Shown in pieces: positions 30,721 to 39,320 of a stretch of 42,163 nucleotides of DNA. Numbering within the stretch: the first letter of the stretch is position 1; each line of letters starts with the position of its first letter. This DNA is from Candidatus Magasanikiibacteriota bacterium (GTDB lineage Bacteria > Patescibacteriota > Patescibacteriia > Magasanikbacterales > 2-02-FULL-50-9b). The stretch covers positions 1-42,163 of the forward strand of contig JAHFHU010000007.1 of the NCBI GenBank assembly GCA_023246755.1, given 5' to 3'. Below the pieces are notes generated by a model, which had not been told where the DNA came from, made no database searches, and saw only the letters and a program-made list of their open reading frames with translations. The position numbers were made by a program, and so were the translations under genes.

Positions 30721-32754
30721 ATGCGCGCGGTTTTATCACACGAATTTTTGCGGGAGCCGGTTTTTAAGTTACCTCGTTGCGGGCCAGCAATTGCAGCGCG
30801 ACTCAAAAAAATTGGCATCGTGACCATCGATGATTTGCTGCATCATTTTCCGTCGCGCTACGAGGATCATTCGGTCGTGAGCGATGTATCAGCCGTGCAT
30901 GAGGGCGAGTACCCAACCGTGCGTGTGCGGGTTGCGCAGTTGCGTGCGCGACACGCGTTCCGGCGTGGGCGGGTGCATGTGACCGAGGGGCTTGTTGCTG
31001 ACGAAACGGGCTCGATGCGTGTCGTGTGGTTTCAGCAGCCGTACGTTGCAAAAACACTTGAGGTGGGCGATGAAATTTTTTTGACCGGAAAAATTAAGCG
31101 CGATGGATTTGGTTTACAATTTTCAGCGCCATCATTTGAAAAAACGTCGAAGAACGAAACGTTGCACACCGCATGCGTCGTTCCTATTTATGGATTGACC
31201 GAAGGTGTTGCGCAAAAACAGTATCGCACACTGGTCAAAGCCGCGATCGATCAGATGCGCGGTGTCGACGATTGGATTTCAACAGAAATTTGTTGTGAGT
31301 TTGGTTTGTTGTCGTACGATCGTGCGCTCCATGCAATTCATTTTCCTGAAGATCCAAGCGAAGCCGATGAAGCGCGGCGCCGATTTCAATTTGATCACGC
31401 ATTTTTGTATCAATTAAATCAGTCTGTTGTAAAAAAATATACCGCGTCGGTGCAGGGGTGTTCCTTGCCACTCGATGTGGCGGTTGTAAAAGATTTCATC
31501 AACGCGCTGCCATTTACGCTCACCGAGGATCAAAAAAAAACGGCGTACGCAATTTTAAAAGATATGGAGTCGGCACACCCGATGAATCGATTGGTTCAAG
31601 GAGATGTAGGATCCGGGAAAACGGTGGTTGCCGCGATTGCGATGCGCCACGCGGCTGCGCATGGGTGCACCTCAATCTTGCTCGCGCCCACGCAGATTTT
31701 GGCCGAACAGCACGCCAGAACACTTGAAAAAGTTTTGGCGCACGCAGAAATTCCTGTTGTGCTGATGACCGCGACAACTAAAACAAAATTACCGAAAGGC
31801 CCGTGCGTTGTTGTTGGAACCCACGCACTTTTGTATACACCCATTAAATTTCCGCAACTCGGACTTGTCGTCGTGGACGAGCAGCATCGATTTGGCGTTG
31901 CACAACGCAAAGCAATTAAAGAAAAAAACAAAGCAGGTTACACACCGCATTTTTTGTCCATGAGCGCAACGCCGATACCACGCTCGCTCGCACTTATTGT
32001 TTTTGGGTCGCTCGCGGTTTCTTCCATCAAGCAGATGCCGATTGGACGCAAACCAATTATCACTCGTGTCGTCGAGGCGAAACATCGTGAGCGCGCGGCG
32101 CAATTTGTGCGTGAACACGTTGCGCGCGGCGAGCAAGTTTTTGTGGTGACGTCGCTCATCGATCCGTCGGACATGCTGGGCGTCGAATCAGCGACGGAAA
32201 TTTTTGAACAGATGAAAAATGACACATTCAAAAATCTTCGTGTCGCACTCGTGCATGGTCGGCTTAAGCCAAAAGAGCGCGCGGCGGTGATGGACGCGAT
32301 GCGGCGAGGCGAAATCGATGTGCTCGTTGCGACCGCGGTGATTGAAGTTGGTGTTGATATTCCAAATGCGACGGTGATGTGGATTGAAGGCGCGGAACGA
32401 TTTGGACTTGCGCAACTGCATCAATTCCGTGGGCGTGTTGGGCGTGGTGTGACGCAATCATTCTGTTTTTTATTTTCAAATGCGCACGGCGAAAATGCAA
32501 AAAAGCGGCTACAACTCATGACGCAAACAACGGACGGGTTTGTTCTCGCGGAAAAAGATTTGGAAATGCGTGGGGGCGGCGAGATGTGGGGGAGGGTGCA
32601 GTCAGGTTTTTCCGATCTCGAATTTTTGCGTGAGATCTCGCTCGATGTTTGGGAGATGGCGAAAAAATCCGCGGAAAAAATAATGTCCGCGCCGCCTGAT
32701 CCCGCAATCAAATTACAGCTCGACCGATTTGAGCAAGAGTTGCATCGGGAATAA
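30721..32754 (+). CDS. recG: ATP-dependent DNA helicase RecG
   Basis: Rescues stalled replication forks and processes recombination intermediates and R-loops. The protein has 677 residues, normal length. N-terminal wedge/OB domain (residues 1 to about 240: RLKKIGIVTIDDLLHHFPSRYEDHS; VTEGLVADETGSMRVVWF). Helicase motifs: GDVGSGKT (294-301), DEQH (386-389, in VVVDEQHRFGVAQR), SATPIPRSLA, VATAVIEVGVDIPNA, and QFRGRVGRG. No ribosome-binding site is visible before ATG 30721. It converges on radA with directly adjacent stop codons. Confidence 0.97.
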   Translation: MRAVLSHEFLREPVFKLPRCGPAIAARLKKIGIVTIDDLLHHFPSRYEDHSVVSDVSAVHEGEYPTVRVRVAQLRARHAFRRGRVHVTEGLVADETGSMRVVWFQQPYVAKTLEVGDEIFLTGKIKRDGFGLQFSAPSFEKTSKNETLHTACVVPIYGLTEGVAQKQYRTLVKAAIDQMRGVDDWISTEICCEFGLLSYDRALHAIHFPEDPSEADEARRRFQFDHAFLYQLNQSVVKKYTASVQGCSLPLDVAVVKDFINALPFTLTEDQKKTAYAILKDMESAHPMNRLVQGDVGSGKTVVAAIAMRHAAAHGCTSILLAPTQILAEQHARTLEKVLAHAEIPVVLMTATTKTKLPKGPCVVVGTHALLYTPIKFPQLGLVVVDEQHRFGVAQRKAIKEKNKAGYTPHFLSMSATPIPRSLALIVFGSLAVSSIKQMPIGRKPIITRVVEAKHRERAAQFVREHVARGEQVFVVTSLIDPSDMLGVESATEIFEQMKNDTFKNLRVALVHGRLKPKERAAVMDAMRRGEIDVLVATAVIEVGVDIPNATVMWIEGAERFGLAQLHQFRGRVGRGVTQSFCFLFSNAHGENAKKRLQLMTQTTDGFVLAEKDLEMRGGGEMWGRVQSGFSDLEFLREISLDVWEMAKKSAEKIMSAPPDPAIKLQLDRFEQELHRE

Positions 32755-34104
32755 TTATTTTTCAATTTTCTCAAGCACGGATTTAATATCTGAAATCGCA
32801 ACGACTTTCAAATTTTTCATCGCGGGTGCGTTTTTGACCGCAGGCACCAGCGCGAATTTAAAACCTTGCCGCTCCGCTTCTTTTAAGCGTTTGTCGGAAT
32901 TTTTTACGCGCCGAATTTCGCCACTCAACCCAACTTCGCCAAAGGCAAGAACTGTTTGTGGAATTGTTTTTTCAGCGATCGACGATGCAATCGCCATGCA
33001 GATTGCGAGATCAGCCGCGGGTTCGTTAGCCGAAATACCGCCAACCACATTTACAAACACGTCGTATTGATCAACGGGTAAACCCATGCGCCGACCCAAA
33101 ACAGCGAGTAAAATTTGCAGCCGCGCGTTGTCGACACCTTGTGCGCGGCGCTGAGGGAAACCGAACGTTGTTTTGGTGGTGAGCGCTTGAATTTCAACGA
33201 GCAACGGACGGTTGCCATCCATCAAACAAGTCACGACCGTTCCGGGAACAGGGAGTGAGCGTTCCTCGAGTAACAAACCGGATGGATCCGCAACCGGCTG
33301 TAAACCATTTTCGAGCATTTCTAAAACCGCAACTTCGTCGGTCGGGCCGAATCGATTTTTGAAACAACGCAAAAACCGCAAACGATCCGTGCGTTCACCT
33401 TCAAGCGACAACACCACGTCGACCAAATGTTCCAAAGTTTTCGGCCCCGCAACGGATCCGTCTTTGGTTACATGGCCGATTAAAATCACGGGCACGCCCG
33501 TTTGATTGGCGAGTTCCATCAATGCATTTGCAATCGCACGCACCTGCGCAACGCCGCCCGGTTCGCCCGCGACGTCGGGGTGGCGCATTGTTTGCACCGA
33601 GTCAATGATGGCAAGGCTCGGATGCTGCGCGTGAATCGCGTTGTGTACCACTTCATAATCTGTCGTGCCAACAAAAGCAACATTAGATTTTTTTGCGGTA
33701 TCGAGTCGCTGCAATCGAAGACCGACTTGCTCAGCAGATTCTTCGCCAGAAATGTATAAAACGCCGCGCGCTGCAACTGCGATTTGCATCACGATCGTCG
33801 ATTTGCCGATGCCCGGCTCGCCGGCGAGGAGGAGCAGCGATCCCGCGACGATGCCGCCACCCAAAATTTCGTTGACGTCGGCCATACCGACATCGAGACG
33901 CGGCGCGATTTTTGCACCACCGCCTGAATCAAGTCCGAGAGCATGCAACGCGATGGGTTCTGTTGTTGCTGAATTATTGCCCGTTGCACGCCGCCCCTTT
34001 TTTGGTTCGTCGGGTGCCTCAACAAGTGTGCTCCACGCACCACATTTTAAACATCGACCCGACCATTTTTGCGAAGTCGTCTCACACGAACTGCATCGAA
34101 ACAT
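32755..34104 (-). CDS. radA: DNA repair and recombination protein RadA (Sms)
   Basis: A RecA-related hexameric helicase that drives branch migration and, in naturally competent bacteria, helps integrate imported single-stranded DNA. The protein has 449 residues. The N-terminal zinc finger uses Cys4, Cys7, Cys18, Cys21. Walker A is GEPGIGKST (95-103), the RadA motif KNRFG lies in RFLRCFKNRFGPTDE, and the C-terminal Lon-like domain (FVNVVGGISANEPAADLAI) is intact. It lies three bases after the C39-domain gene and is the last gene of the minus-strand operon, so its expression is tied to the pilin-like/hydrolase genes. Confidence 0.97.
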   Translation of the reverse strand: MFRCSSCETTSQKWSGRCLKCGAWSTLVEAPDEPKKGRRATGNNSATTEPIALHALGLDSGGGAKIAPRLDVGMADVNEILGGGIVAGSLLLLAGEPGIGKSTIVMQIAVAARGVLYISGEESAEQVGLRLQRLDTAKKSNVAFVGTTDYEVVHNAIHAQHPSLAIIDSVQTMRHPDVAGEPGGVAQVRAIANALMELANQTGVPVILIGHVTKDGSVAGPKTLEHLVDVVLSLEGERTDRLRFLRCFKNRFGPTDEVAVLEMLENGLQPVADPSGLLLEERSLPVPGTVVTCLMDGNRPLLVEIQALTTKTTFGFPQRRAQGVDNARLQILLAVLGRRMGLPVDQYDVFVNVVGGISANEPAADLAICMAIASSIAEKTIPQTVLAFGEVGLSGEIRRVKNSDKRLKEAERQGFKFALVPAVKNAPAMKNLKVVAISDIKSVLEKIEK

Positions 34105-34107
34105 ACA

Positions 34108-36342
34108 TCATTGTTTTTCAATCGTATACACGTTACCCATCTTTGCGTGGGTGATTTCTGTTGCGGGCAATTTTACCATACCATTGGTGCTTCCCACATC
34201 AAAAACGTCAAGCATCGATCCGTCAGCGCTGATTCCCGTAAAAATCATGAAGTGCGATTTGTATGTTTTTTCAGATCCGTCTTTTTTGAGTCCGACACAG
34301 CTATGGCACGAAAAAATTACGGGTTTTCCCTCTCGGATAATTTTGCTGAGCGAAGCGACGTTATCTCCCGGCAAGCTTTTACACGATATGCCGGGAAATT
34401 TTTTTCCAATATTATTACACAAAATTTGTGCATTCGTTCCTGCGCAACTTTCGTGTGCGCCAACACTCGCGCTCGCAATCGCAACCTCTTTTGGAGTCAC
34501 TTGTACTCCGTTGTACGCGAGAACATTTGCGAGTGCGGTGATGCCGCATCCACTTTTACAAACAGTGTCTGTTGAGAGTGATCCGTCAGGTACATTATGT
34601 TTGCTCGTACATTGCATGTCACCGGATTTATTTTGATAGGGTGCGTCGCGCCATTGCGAATCACATTGAACATATTTTGGCAATTGTCCCGGAACAATAT
34701 TAACCGCAGCGCCCGGAACGGTGATGCCGTCGCTGCCATCCGAATTTCCATCTTCCGGTGCCCAAAACGCTTCTTGTTTCGGTGCGAGAATATGCAACGC
34801 TTTAAGTTTGGGGAGATCTGGATTGATTACATATAAAACTGTGTATGCAGAAAAAAGTAGAAACAAACCGAGCGCTGAACTATAAACCGAAGTTTTTGCT
34901 GTTTCGATTGCTTTTGTATTTCCAAAGGAGGTCATCCAGCGAATGCCCGCATACATTAAAACAACGATCGCGATTATGACACCAAGACCAATTGCGTATT
35001 TGTAAACAGCCTCGATATATGTCGCAAGATAGGGAATAGAGAAGAATTTTGTTCCACCCGGACCATCTTGCGCAGATATTTCTTGAATAAAATTTAGATT
35101 GGGGATGTCAATTTGAAGTTTCGGTGCGTATTGTTTATACGTTTGTGCGGCGATTTCGGCTTTTATGTAGTCTGGTTTTTCGGCTGCTTGTGTGAGGCCT
35201 GAACTGAGCGCTTCGCCATTTCCAACAAAATTGATGCACACAGCTTTGGTTGGCTGATCAACATATTGAACACAAATGGATTCTTTACCACTCGGATCGC
35301 ATGCTTTTGTGCCGGGGAGCGCGCAGGGACATGGTTTGCCTCCGGCGCAAATTTCTTTGGGCAATTGGGACATGTCGGTAAAAATTGTTTGTTGCGAAAA
35401 GCATTGATTTTTTTTGGTGACAGGATTCGCGAGACAAAATTTTGCACCTGCCTGCGCTTTACAGTCGCTGTCACTTTTACATATTTGAGTTGAGGGTGCG
35501 TTAGCCCCACCGACCATGTAAATTGGATCAATACATCGTTTCGCGATTGCGCCGATACTCGTTAGCGTGTTCATGCATACACCTGGCGCACCATTTATCG
35601 TGCAGGGTCCGGCAACGGCAGGGCAGGCGTCAGTTGAAACAAGTGCTTTGTTGTAACACACATATGAGCTCAGTCCGCTGGGTTCATATGCATTTTGCAC
35701 ACACGTTTTATCGCTCGAACAATTTCCGTTGGTTCCACAACTTGCGGCGTTTGGGTCAAGGACGCTCGCCGGGAGTTTTTCAACGTCGATGCAGCGTTTT
35801 GCCGAGACGAATTCTCCTGTTGTGTTCGCGAGGTCATTTTTAAGCACATCATATCGGGTAACGCGCACGCATTGTCGGGTGCCAGTGCCAACGGTGCAGT
35901 CGGCATTTGTTGTACACCCATCGGCTGAACCTGACTTGCTCGGCAAGTCGCTGATGTTTAAACATGCGGGGCCAAATTTTTTTGAATCCGTCAGTGAATT
36001 AACGGTGGCGCAATTTTCATTTCCGCCTTTTTTTATCGCGCAATTACCTGCAGATCCACACGGAGAAAAATTGGTATGCGGAAGACATGCTTTTTCAAGT
36101 ATCGGCGAGCTGCCGATTGCGATACCGAATTTTTGAACCTCTGCACAATGAAGATTATCCACACATTTGTAACTCGTCGGATTTGCATTTCCAATTAAAC
36201 CAAATGATATGGCATCTGCAGCGCCGCTTAATGAAGAACCGAGTGATCCTCCGACGCCACAATCTTGAAATATGCCCGCGGCGCTCACCGCGGTTGGCGC
36301 AGCGAATAAAATTTGGAAAATGATCAAAAAAAATGTAATCAT
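34108..36342 (-). CDS. Cys-rich + VirB2-like two-helix + C39-like peptidase fusion protein
   Basis: The protein has 744 residues from ATG 36340-36342 (MITFFLIIFQILFAAPTAVSAAG, signal peptide). Residues about 30-400 hold many Cys in modules such as DADC/SDSDCKAQAGAKFCL and CSSDKTCVQNAYEPSGLSSYVC. Then IPYLATYIEAVYKYAIGLGVIIAIVVLMYAGIRWMTSFGN and SALGLFLLFSAYTVLYVINPDLPKLKAL form a VirB2-pilin-like helical hairpin. The C-terminus (about 565-744) is papain-like of the peptidase C39 type: Cys599 in KSGCGITALANVLAYNGV, His697 in KSHFMIFTG and Asp near 715 in MLDVFDVG. It is a paralogue of the gene immediately upstream in the operon but with another catalytic domain. I infer that it cuts wall peptide or processes proteins where the machine crosses the envelope. 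Confidence 0.78.
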   Translation of the reverse strand: MITFFLIIFQILFAAPTAVSAAGIFQDCGVGGSLGSSLSGAADAISFGLIGNANPTSYKCVDNLHCAEVQKFGIAIGSSPILEKACLPHTNFSPCGSAGNCAIKKGGNENCATVNSLTDSKKFGPACLNISDLPSKSGSADGCTTNADCTVGTGTRQCVRVTRYDVLKNDLANTTGEFVSAKRCIDVEKLPASVLDPNAASCGTNGNCSSDKTCVQNAYEPSGLSSYVCYNKALVSTDACPAVAGPCTINGAPGVCMNTLTSIGAIAKRCIDPIYMVGGANAPSTQICKSDSDCKAQAGAKFCLANPVTKKNQCFSQQTIFTDMSQLPKEICAGGKPCPCALPGTKACDPSGKESICVQYVDQPTKAVCINFVGNGEALSSGLTQAAEKPDYIKAEIAAQTYKQYAPKLQIDIPNLNFIQEISAQDGPGGTKFFSIPYLATYIEAVYKYAIGLGVIIAIVVLMYAGIRWMTSFGNTKAIETAKTSVYSSALGLFLLFSAYTVLYVINPDLPKLKALHILAPKQEAFWAPEDGNSDGSDGITVPGAAVNIVPGQLPKYVQCDSQWRDAPYQNKSGDMQCTSKHNVPDGSLSTDTVCKSGCGITALANVLAYNGVQVTPKEVAIASASVGAHESCAGTNAQILCNNIGKKFPGISCKSLPGDNVASLSKIIREGKPVIFSCHSCVGLKKDGSEKTYKSHFMIFTGISADGSMLDVFDVGSTNGMVKLPATEITHAKMGNVYTIEKQ

Positions 36343-36350
36343 AGTTGTGT

Positions 36351-38639
36351 TTATGGTTGCACATTGCGCACACGATACCACCATCTGCCGGTTTTGCTTG
36401 AGCCGGGCATACCTTTGGTCATGTTTGCTTTGCTAAAATCCATTACCATTGCATTGAGTCCGGGTAAGTAACCATTCTGACCTTTCCAACGACCGGTGGA
36501 TTGGACAATTTGATTGTGTTTTCCATTTAAATCGCCAACAAATACGAGCACGTGTCCTTGTATTTCTTTGTCACTATCACCCAGCGGTAGATAGATCTTT
36601 GAATCGCTTGTTTGCCACCCAAAGATATCACCGGGCTGTAATTTGTATCCATCAACAATTGCGTTTTCATAGTCAATAGGATTAGCGCGTGTATTTTTTA
36701 ATGGCGATCCAGTTATTTCAGCAGAACCACCAAACGCATTAATTCCTGCGCAACCCATAATATAGGACGCGAGTCCCGAGCAGTCAAAACACATGAATCC
36801 CGATGGACATGAGGTGAGAATGTCCTTGTAACTTGGATTTTCAGCGATGAGCGCTTTATTTGCATCACTTCCGATGGAGTATTTAATATTTTGACTCTGA
36901 ATTTTTCCTCCCCAACGATAGACAACCTTGCCTTGAAGACTGCTGACTATTTTTGATATCGCGTCGCGGCCTCCTGATTTTGGACAATAAACATCCCCTG
37001 ATGGTTTATAGTCGGCCGGTAGAGCTCCGCCTGCAGCCGGTCCGCCATTTTTTGCTGCGTTTTCATCGTCACCACCAAAATCTTTTTCTATAAAAACTTC
37101 TTGTTTTGGAGCCAAGATATTGATTGCTTGTAGTTTTGGCAAATCAGGATTGATGACGTATAAAATGGTGAACACACCAAAAAGCAATGCGAGACCAAAT
37201 ACGGCGTTGCCGATCATATCACGTGCGCCGCCGATTGATTTTGCATTTCCAAACGAGGTCATCCAGCGAAATCCGGCGAACATGATAATGACAACGGCGA
37301 TGAGCACGCCGAGGCCAAGCGCGTATTTGTAAACCGCTTGGATGTATGTTGCAAGATAGGGAATTGAGAATTTTTTTAATCCATTCGCGCTGTCTTCGGC
37401 CGTGATGCTTCCGTCAAACGTAAGCCCCGGAATATCAACTTGCAGTTTTGGCGCGTACGCTTTGTATGTTTGTGCGGCAACATCAGGTTTAATATTTGCG
37501 GTTACGGTCGCGCCGCCCGTTCCGAGGTTGGTGTTATTGATGCATACGAGCGTCGTTTTTGTTCCATCTCCGATGTATGTTGTACAGATCGAATTTTCTC
37601 CGGCGCAGTTCGGGATCTCTGCGTGCGGGCATTCACACGATTGCGCTCCGGGGACACATTTTTTTGGATCCGTGAGGATCGATTTCATGTCATTAAAAAT
37701 CGCGGCTTGATTAAAACACTGATTTTTTTTTGTAACTGGACTCAAGATGCAAAAAGGATTTTGTGGATTTTTTATAGCGCAGTCCGCGTCATTTTTGCAG
37801 ACCTCGACGGACGGTGAAAATTTTCCGCCCGCAATTTTTGTCGTGTCAACACAGCGATAGCCGAATTTAAAATTTTTTGGCCCCTTGTAGCCTTTGATGG
37901 CGTACATGCACAAACTATCCGTTCCACTTTCTGAACAGGATATACCAACTTTAACTGAGGCGAGTTCGTTTTTGCCTGCAACGGGACATTTTGCTGACTC
38001 ACTGATTGCAGAATTTTTGACGCAACTAAACCCGAGTTTTTGCGGTTCATACGAATTCAGAATGCATGTTTCGTCGGCGGTGCAGGCAGCATTTGTTTGG
38101 CAGGTGCCGTCTTCGTCAATGACACTCGGAGGGAGCGCGTCTTTGTAGATACACCGTTTACGAGGCCACACATCGGTATTGTTGACGAGCACGAATACGC
38201 ACTGTTGATAGATTCCACACGTTGAACAATCCATGTCGACCGAGGTTTTTTCTTGTGGAACGAGATTTTTTGACAAACAAGCCATTCCAAAAAGCGATGG
38301 ATTTTTTACCGAGCTGACCACGACACATTGATCTGTGCCACCAGAATTTTCGCACACACCATCATCAAATTTTGAGCAGTTTGGGTAGGCGAGTCGCGGA
38401 AGACACATGTTGTCGGCGGGTGAACTCAAAATTTTGTAGGTCGCGCTTTTGAAATTTTTTATGTCCCAACAGTCAGCTTCGCCGGGACACGCGATCGTGA
38501 GCGCACCTGATTTACACGGACCCGTTGGCTGGCCGGGTGCGGGCGCGGCGTGAACAAAAGAGGGTTGTAAAAAAAACAACAAGAGTAGGATGGAAAAAGT
38601 TGTGATTTTTTTCTTTTGAAAAAAAGAAAATTTAAACAT
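36351..38639 (-). CDS. Cys-rich + VirB2-like two-helix + NlpC/P60 peptidase fusion protein
   Basis: The protein has 762 residues. The signal peptide is residues 1-32 (FFLQPSFVHA|AP). Residues about 33-430 are Cys-rich with the same modules as its downstream paralogue (CTADETCILNSYEPQKLGFSC; CKNDADCAIKNPQNPFCILSPVTKKNQCFNQ). The VirB2-like helical hairpin follows (KFSIPYLATYIQAVYKYALGLG; LALLFGVFTILYVINPDLPKLQ). The C-terminal domain is NlpC/P60-like: Cys620 in MCFDCSGLASYIMG and His696 in IQGHVLVFVGD, with WGG at its start. NlpC/P60 enzymes cut peptidoglycan stem peptides. It lies two bases after the DsbA-like gene, which could oxidise its many Cys, and eight bases before its paralogue. Confidence 0.8.
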   Translation of the reverse strand: MFKFSFFQKKKITTFSILLLLFFLQPSFVHAAPAPGQPTGPCKSGALTIACPGEADCWDIKNFKSATYKILSSPADNMCLPRLAYPNCSKFDDGVCENSGGTDQCVVVSSVKNPSLFGMACLSKNLVPQEKTSVDMDCSTCGIYQQCVFVLVNNTDVWPRKRCIYKDALPPSVIDEDGTCQTNAACTADETCILNSYEPQKLGFSCVKNSAISESAKCPVAGKNELASVKVGISCSESGTDSLCMYAIKGYKGPKNFKFGYRCVDTTKIAGGKFSPSVEVCKNDADCAIKNPQNPFCILSPVTKKNQCFNQAAIFNDMKSILTDPKKCVPGAQSCECPHAEIPNCAGENSICTTYIGDGTKTTLVCINNTNLGTGGATVTANIKPDVAAQTYKAYAPKLQVDIPGLTFDGSITAEDSANGLKKFSIPYLATYIQAVYKYALGLGVLIAVVIIMFAGFRWMTSFGNAKSIGGARDMIGNAVFGLALLFGVFTILYVINPDLPKLQAINILAPKQEVFIEKDFGGDDENAAKNGGPAAGGALPADYKPSGDVYCPKSGGRDAISKIVSSLQGKVVYRWGGKIQSQNIKYSIGSDANKALIAENPSYKDILTSCPSGFMCFDCSGLASYIMGCAGINAFGGSAEITGSPLKNTRANPIDYENAIVDGYKLQPGDIFGWQTSDSKIYLPLGDSDKEIQGHVLVFVGDLNGKHNQIVQSTGRWKGQNGYLPGLNAMVMDFSKANMTKGMPGSSKTGRWWYRVRNVQP

Positions 38640-38641
38640 AC

Positions 38642-39319
38642 TTATTTTTTCGCTTCGATTCGCGCAAGTTCACTACGAATTGTTCCTGCAAATTCATAAT
38701 AGGGAAGTATACCTTCGATGCGCTGTGTTCCAAAGAAAAAAGTTGGCGTTGCGGTAACGTCGAGCGCGCGCGCTTCCTGTTCGTTTGCCTCGAGAGCTGA
38801 AATAATTCCATCGGAACGCATACAATTTTCGATCGTCGCGAGATCGAGTCCTGTTTCGGTAATTATTTTTTCGATCACCGGAAGTTTGACGTGTATTTCT
38901 TGAATGTGGGTGAAAGCGACGTGTTCAAAGTCCCAAAAATGTCCGGCAGCCGCCGCACATCGCCCGGCCTTGTGTAACTCAAAGCTGTCAGGAAAAATAT
39001 TTTTATGCGCGGGAAAATCTTTCCAAACAAATCGAATTTTTCCCGCGAGTTGTGGATCTTTGAGCAGCGCATCAATTTCGGGTGAGGCATTTGCGCAACT
39101 ATCACAACCAAAGTCAGAAAAATAAATAATGGAAAGTGGTGCGTCGGGTGATCCGCGTTGCGGGTCGGTAATTTTGATCGTCGGTTCGGTTATTTTTTTT
39201 TCGCGCGTGATCGGCGCGGGCGCGTTCGATGGAATTTTGATTTTAAGAATCAGCCCGATACAAATGAGCAGTGTGAGCGATCCGATAAATCCGATAATCC
39301 ACCGTCGCTGATCCAGCAT
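38642..39319 (-). CDS. Membrane-anchored DsbA/BdbD-like thiol-disulfide oxidoreductase
   Basis: The protein has 225 residues. One N-terminal helix (WIIGFIGSLTLLICIGLIL, about 7-25) anchors a thioredoxin-fold domain with the redox pair Cys72-Asp-Ser-Cys75 in SDFGCDSCANASPEI, a helical insert (HFWDFEHVAFTHI) and the cis-proline loop ATPTFFFGTQRIEG. BdbD/DsbA proteins form disulfides in exported proteins, and BdbD is required for competence in Bacillus. It sits one base after the beta-propeller gene and two bases before the NlpC fusion gene, so the exported Cys-rich proteins of this operon are its likely substrates (inference). Confidence 0.88.
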   Translation of the reverse strand: MLDQRRWIIGFIGSLTLLICIGLILKIKIPSNAPAPITREKKITEPTIKITDPQRGSPDAPLSIIYFSDFGCDSCANASPEIDALLKDPQLAGKIRFVWKDFPAHKNIFPDSFELHKAGRCAAAAGHFWDFEHVAFTHIQEIHVKLPVIEKIITETGLDLATIENCMRSDGIISALEANEQEARALDVTATPTFFFGTQRIEGILPYYEFAGTIRSELARIEAKK

Positions 39320-39320
39320 A

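Noticed and set aside
36155-36163. Second TTATCCACA sequence
   Set aside because: It lies inside the coding sequence of the C39 fusion gene and encodes part of KCVDNLHC; probably chance.
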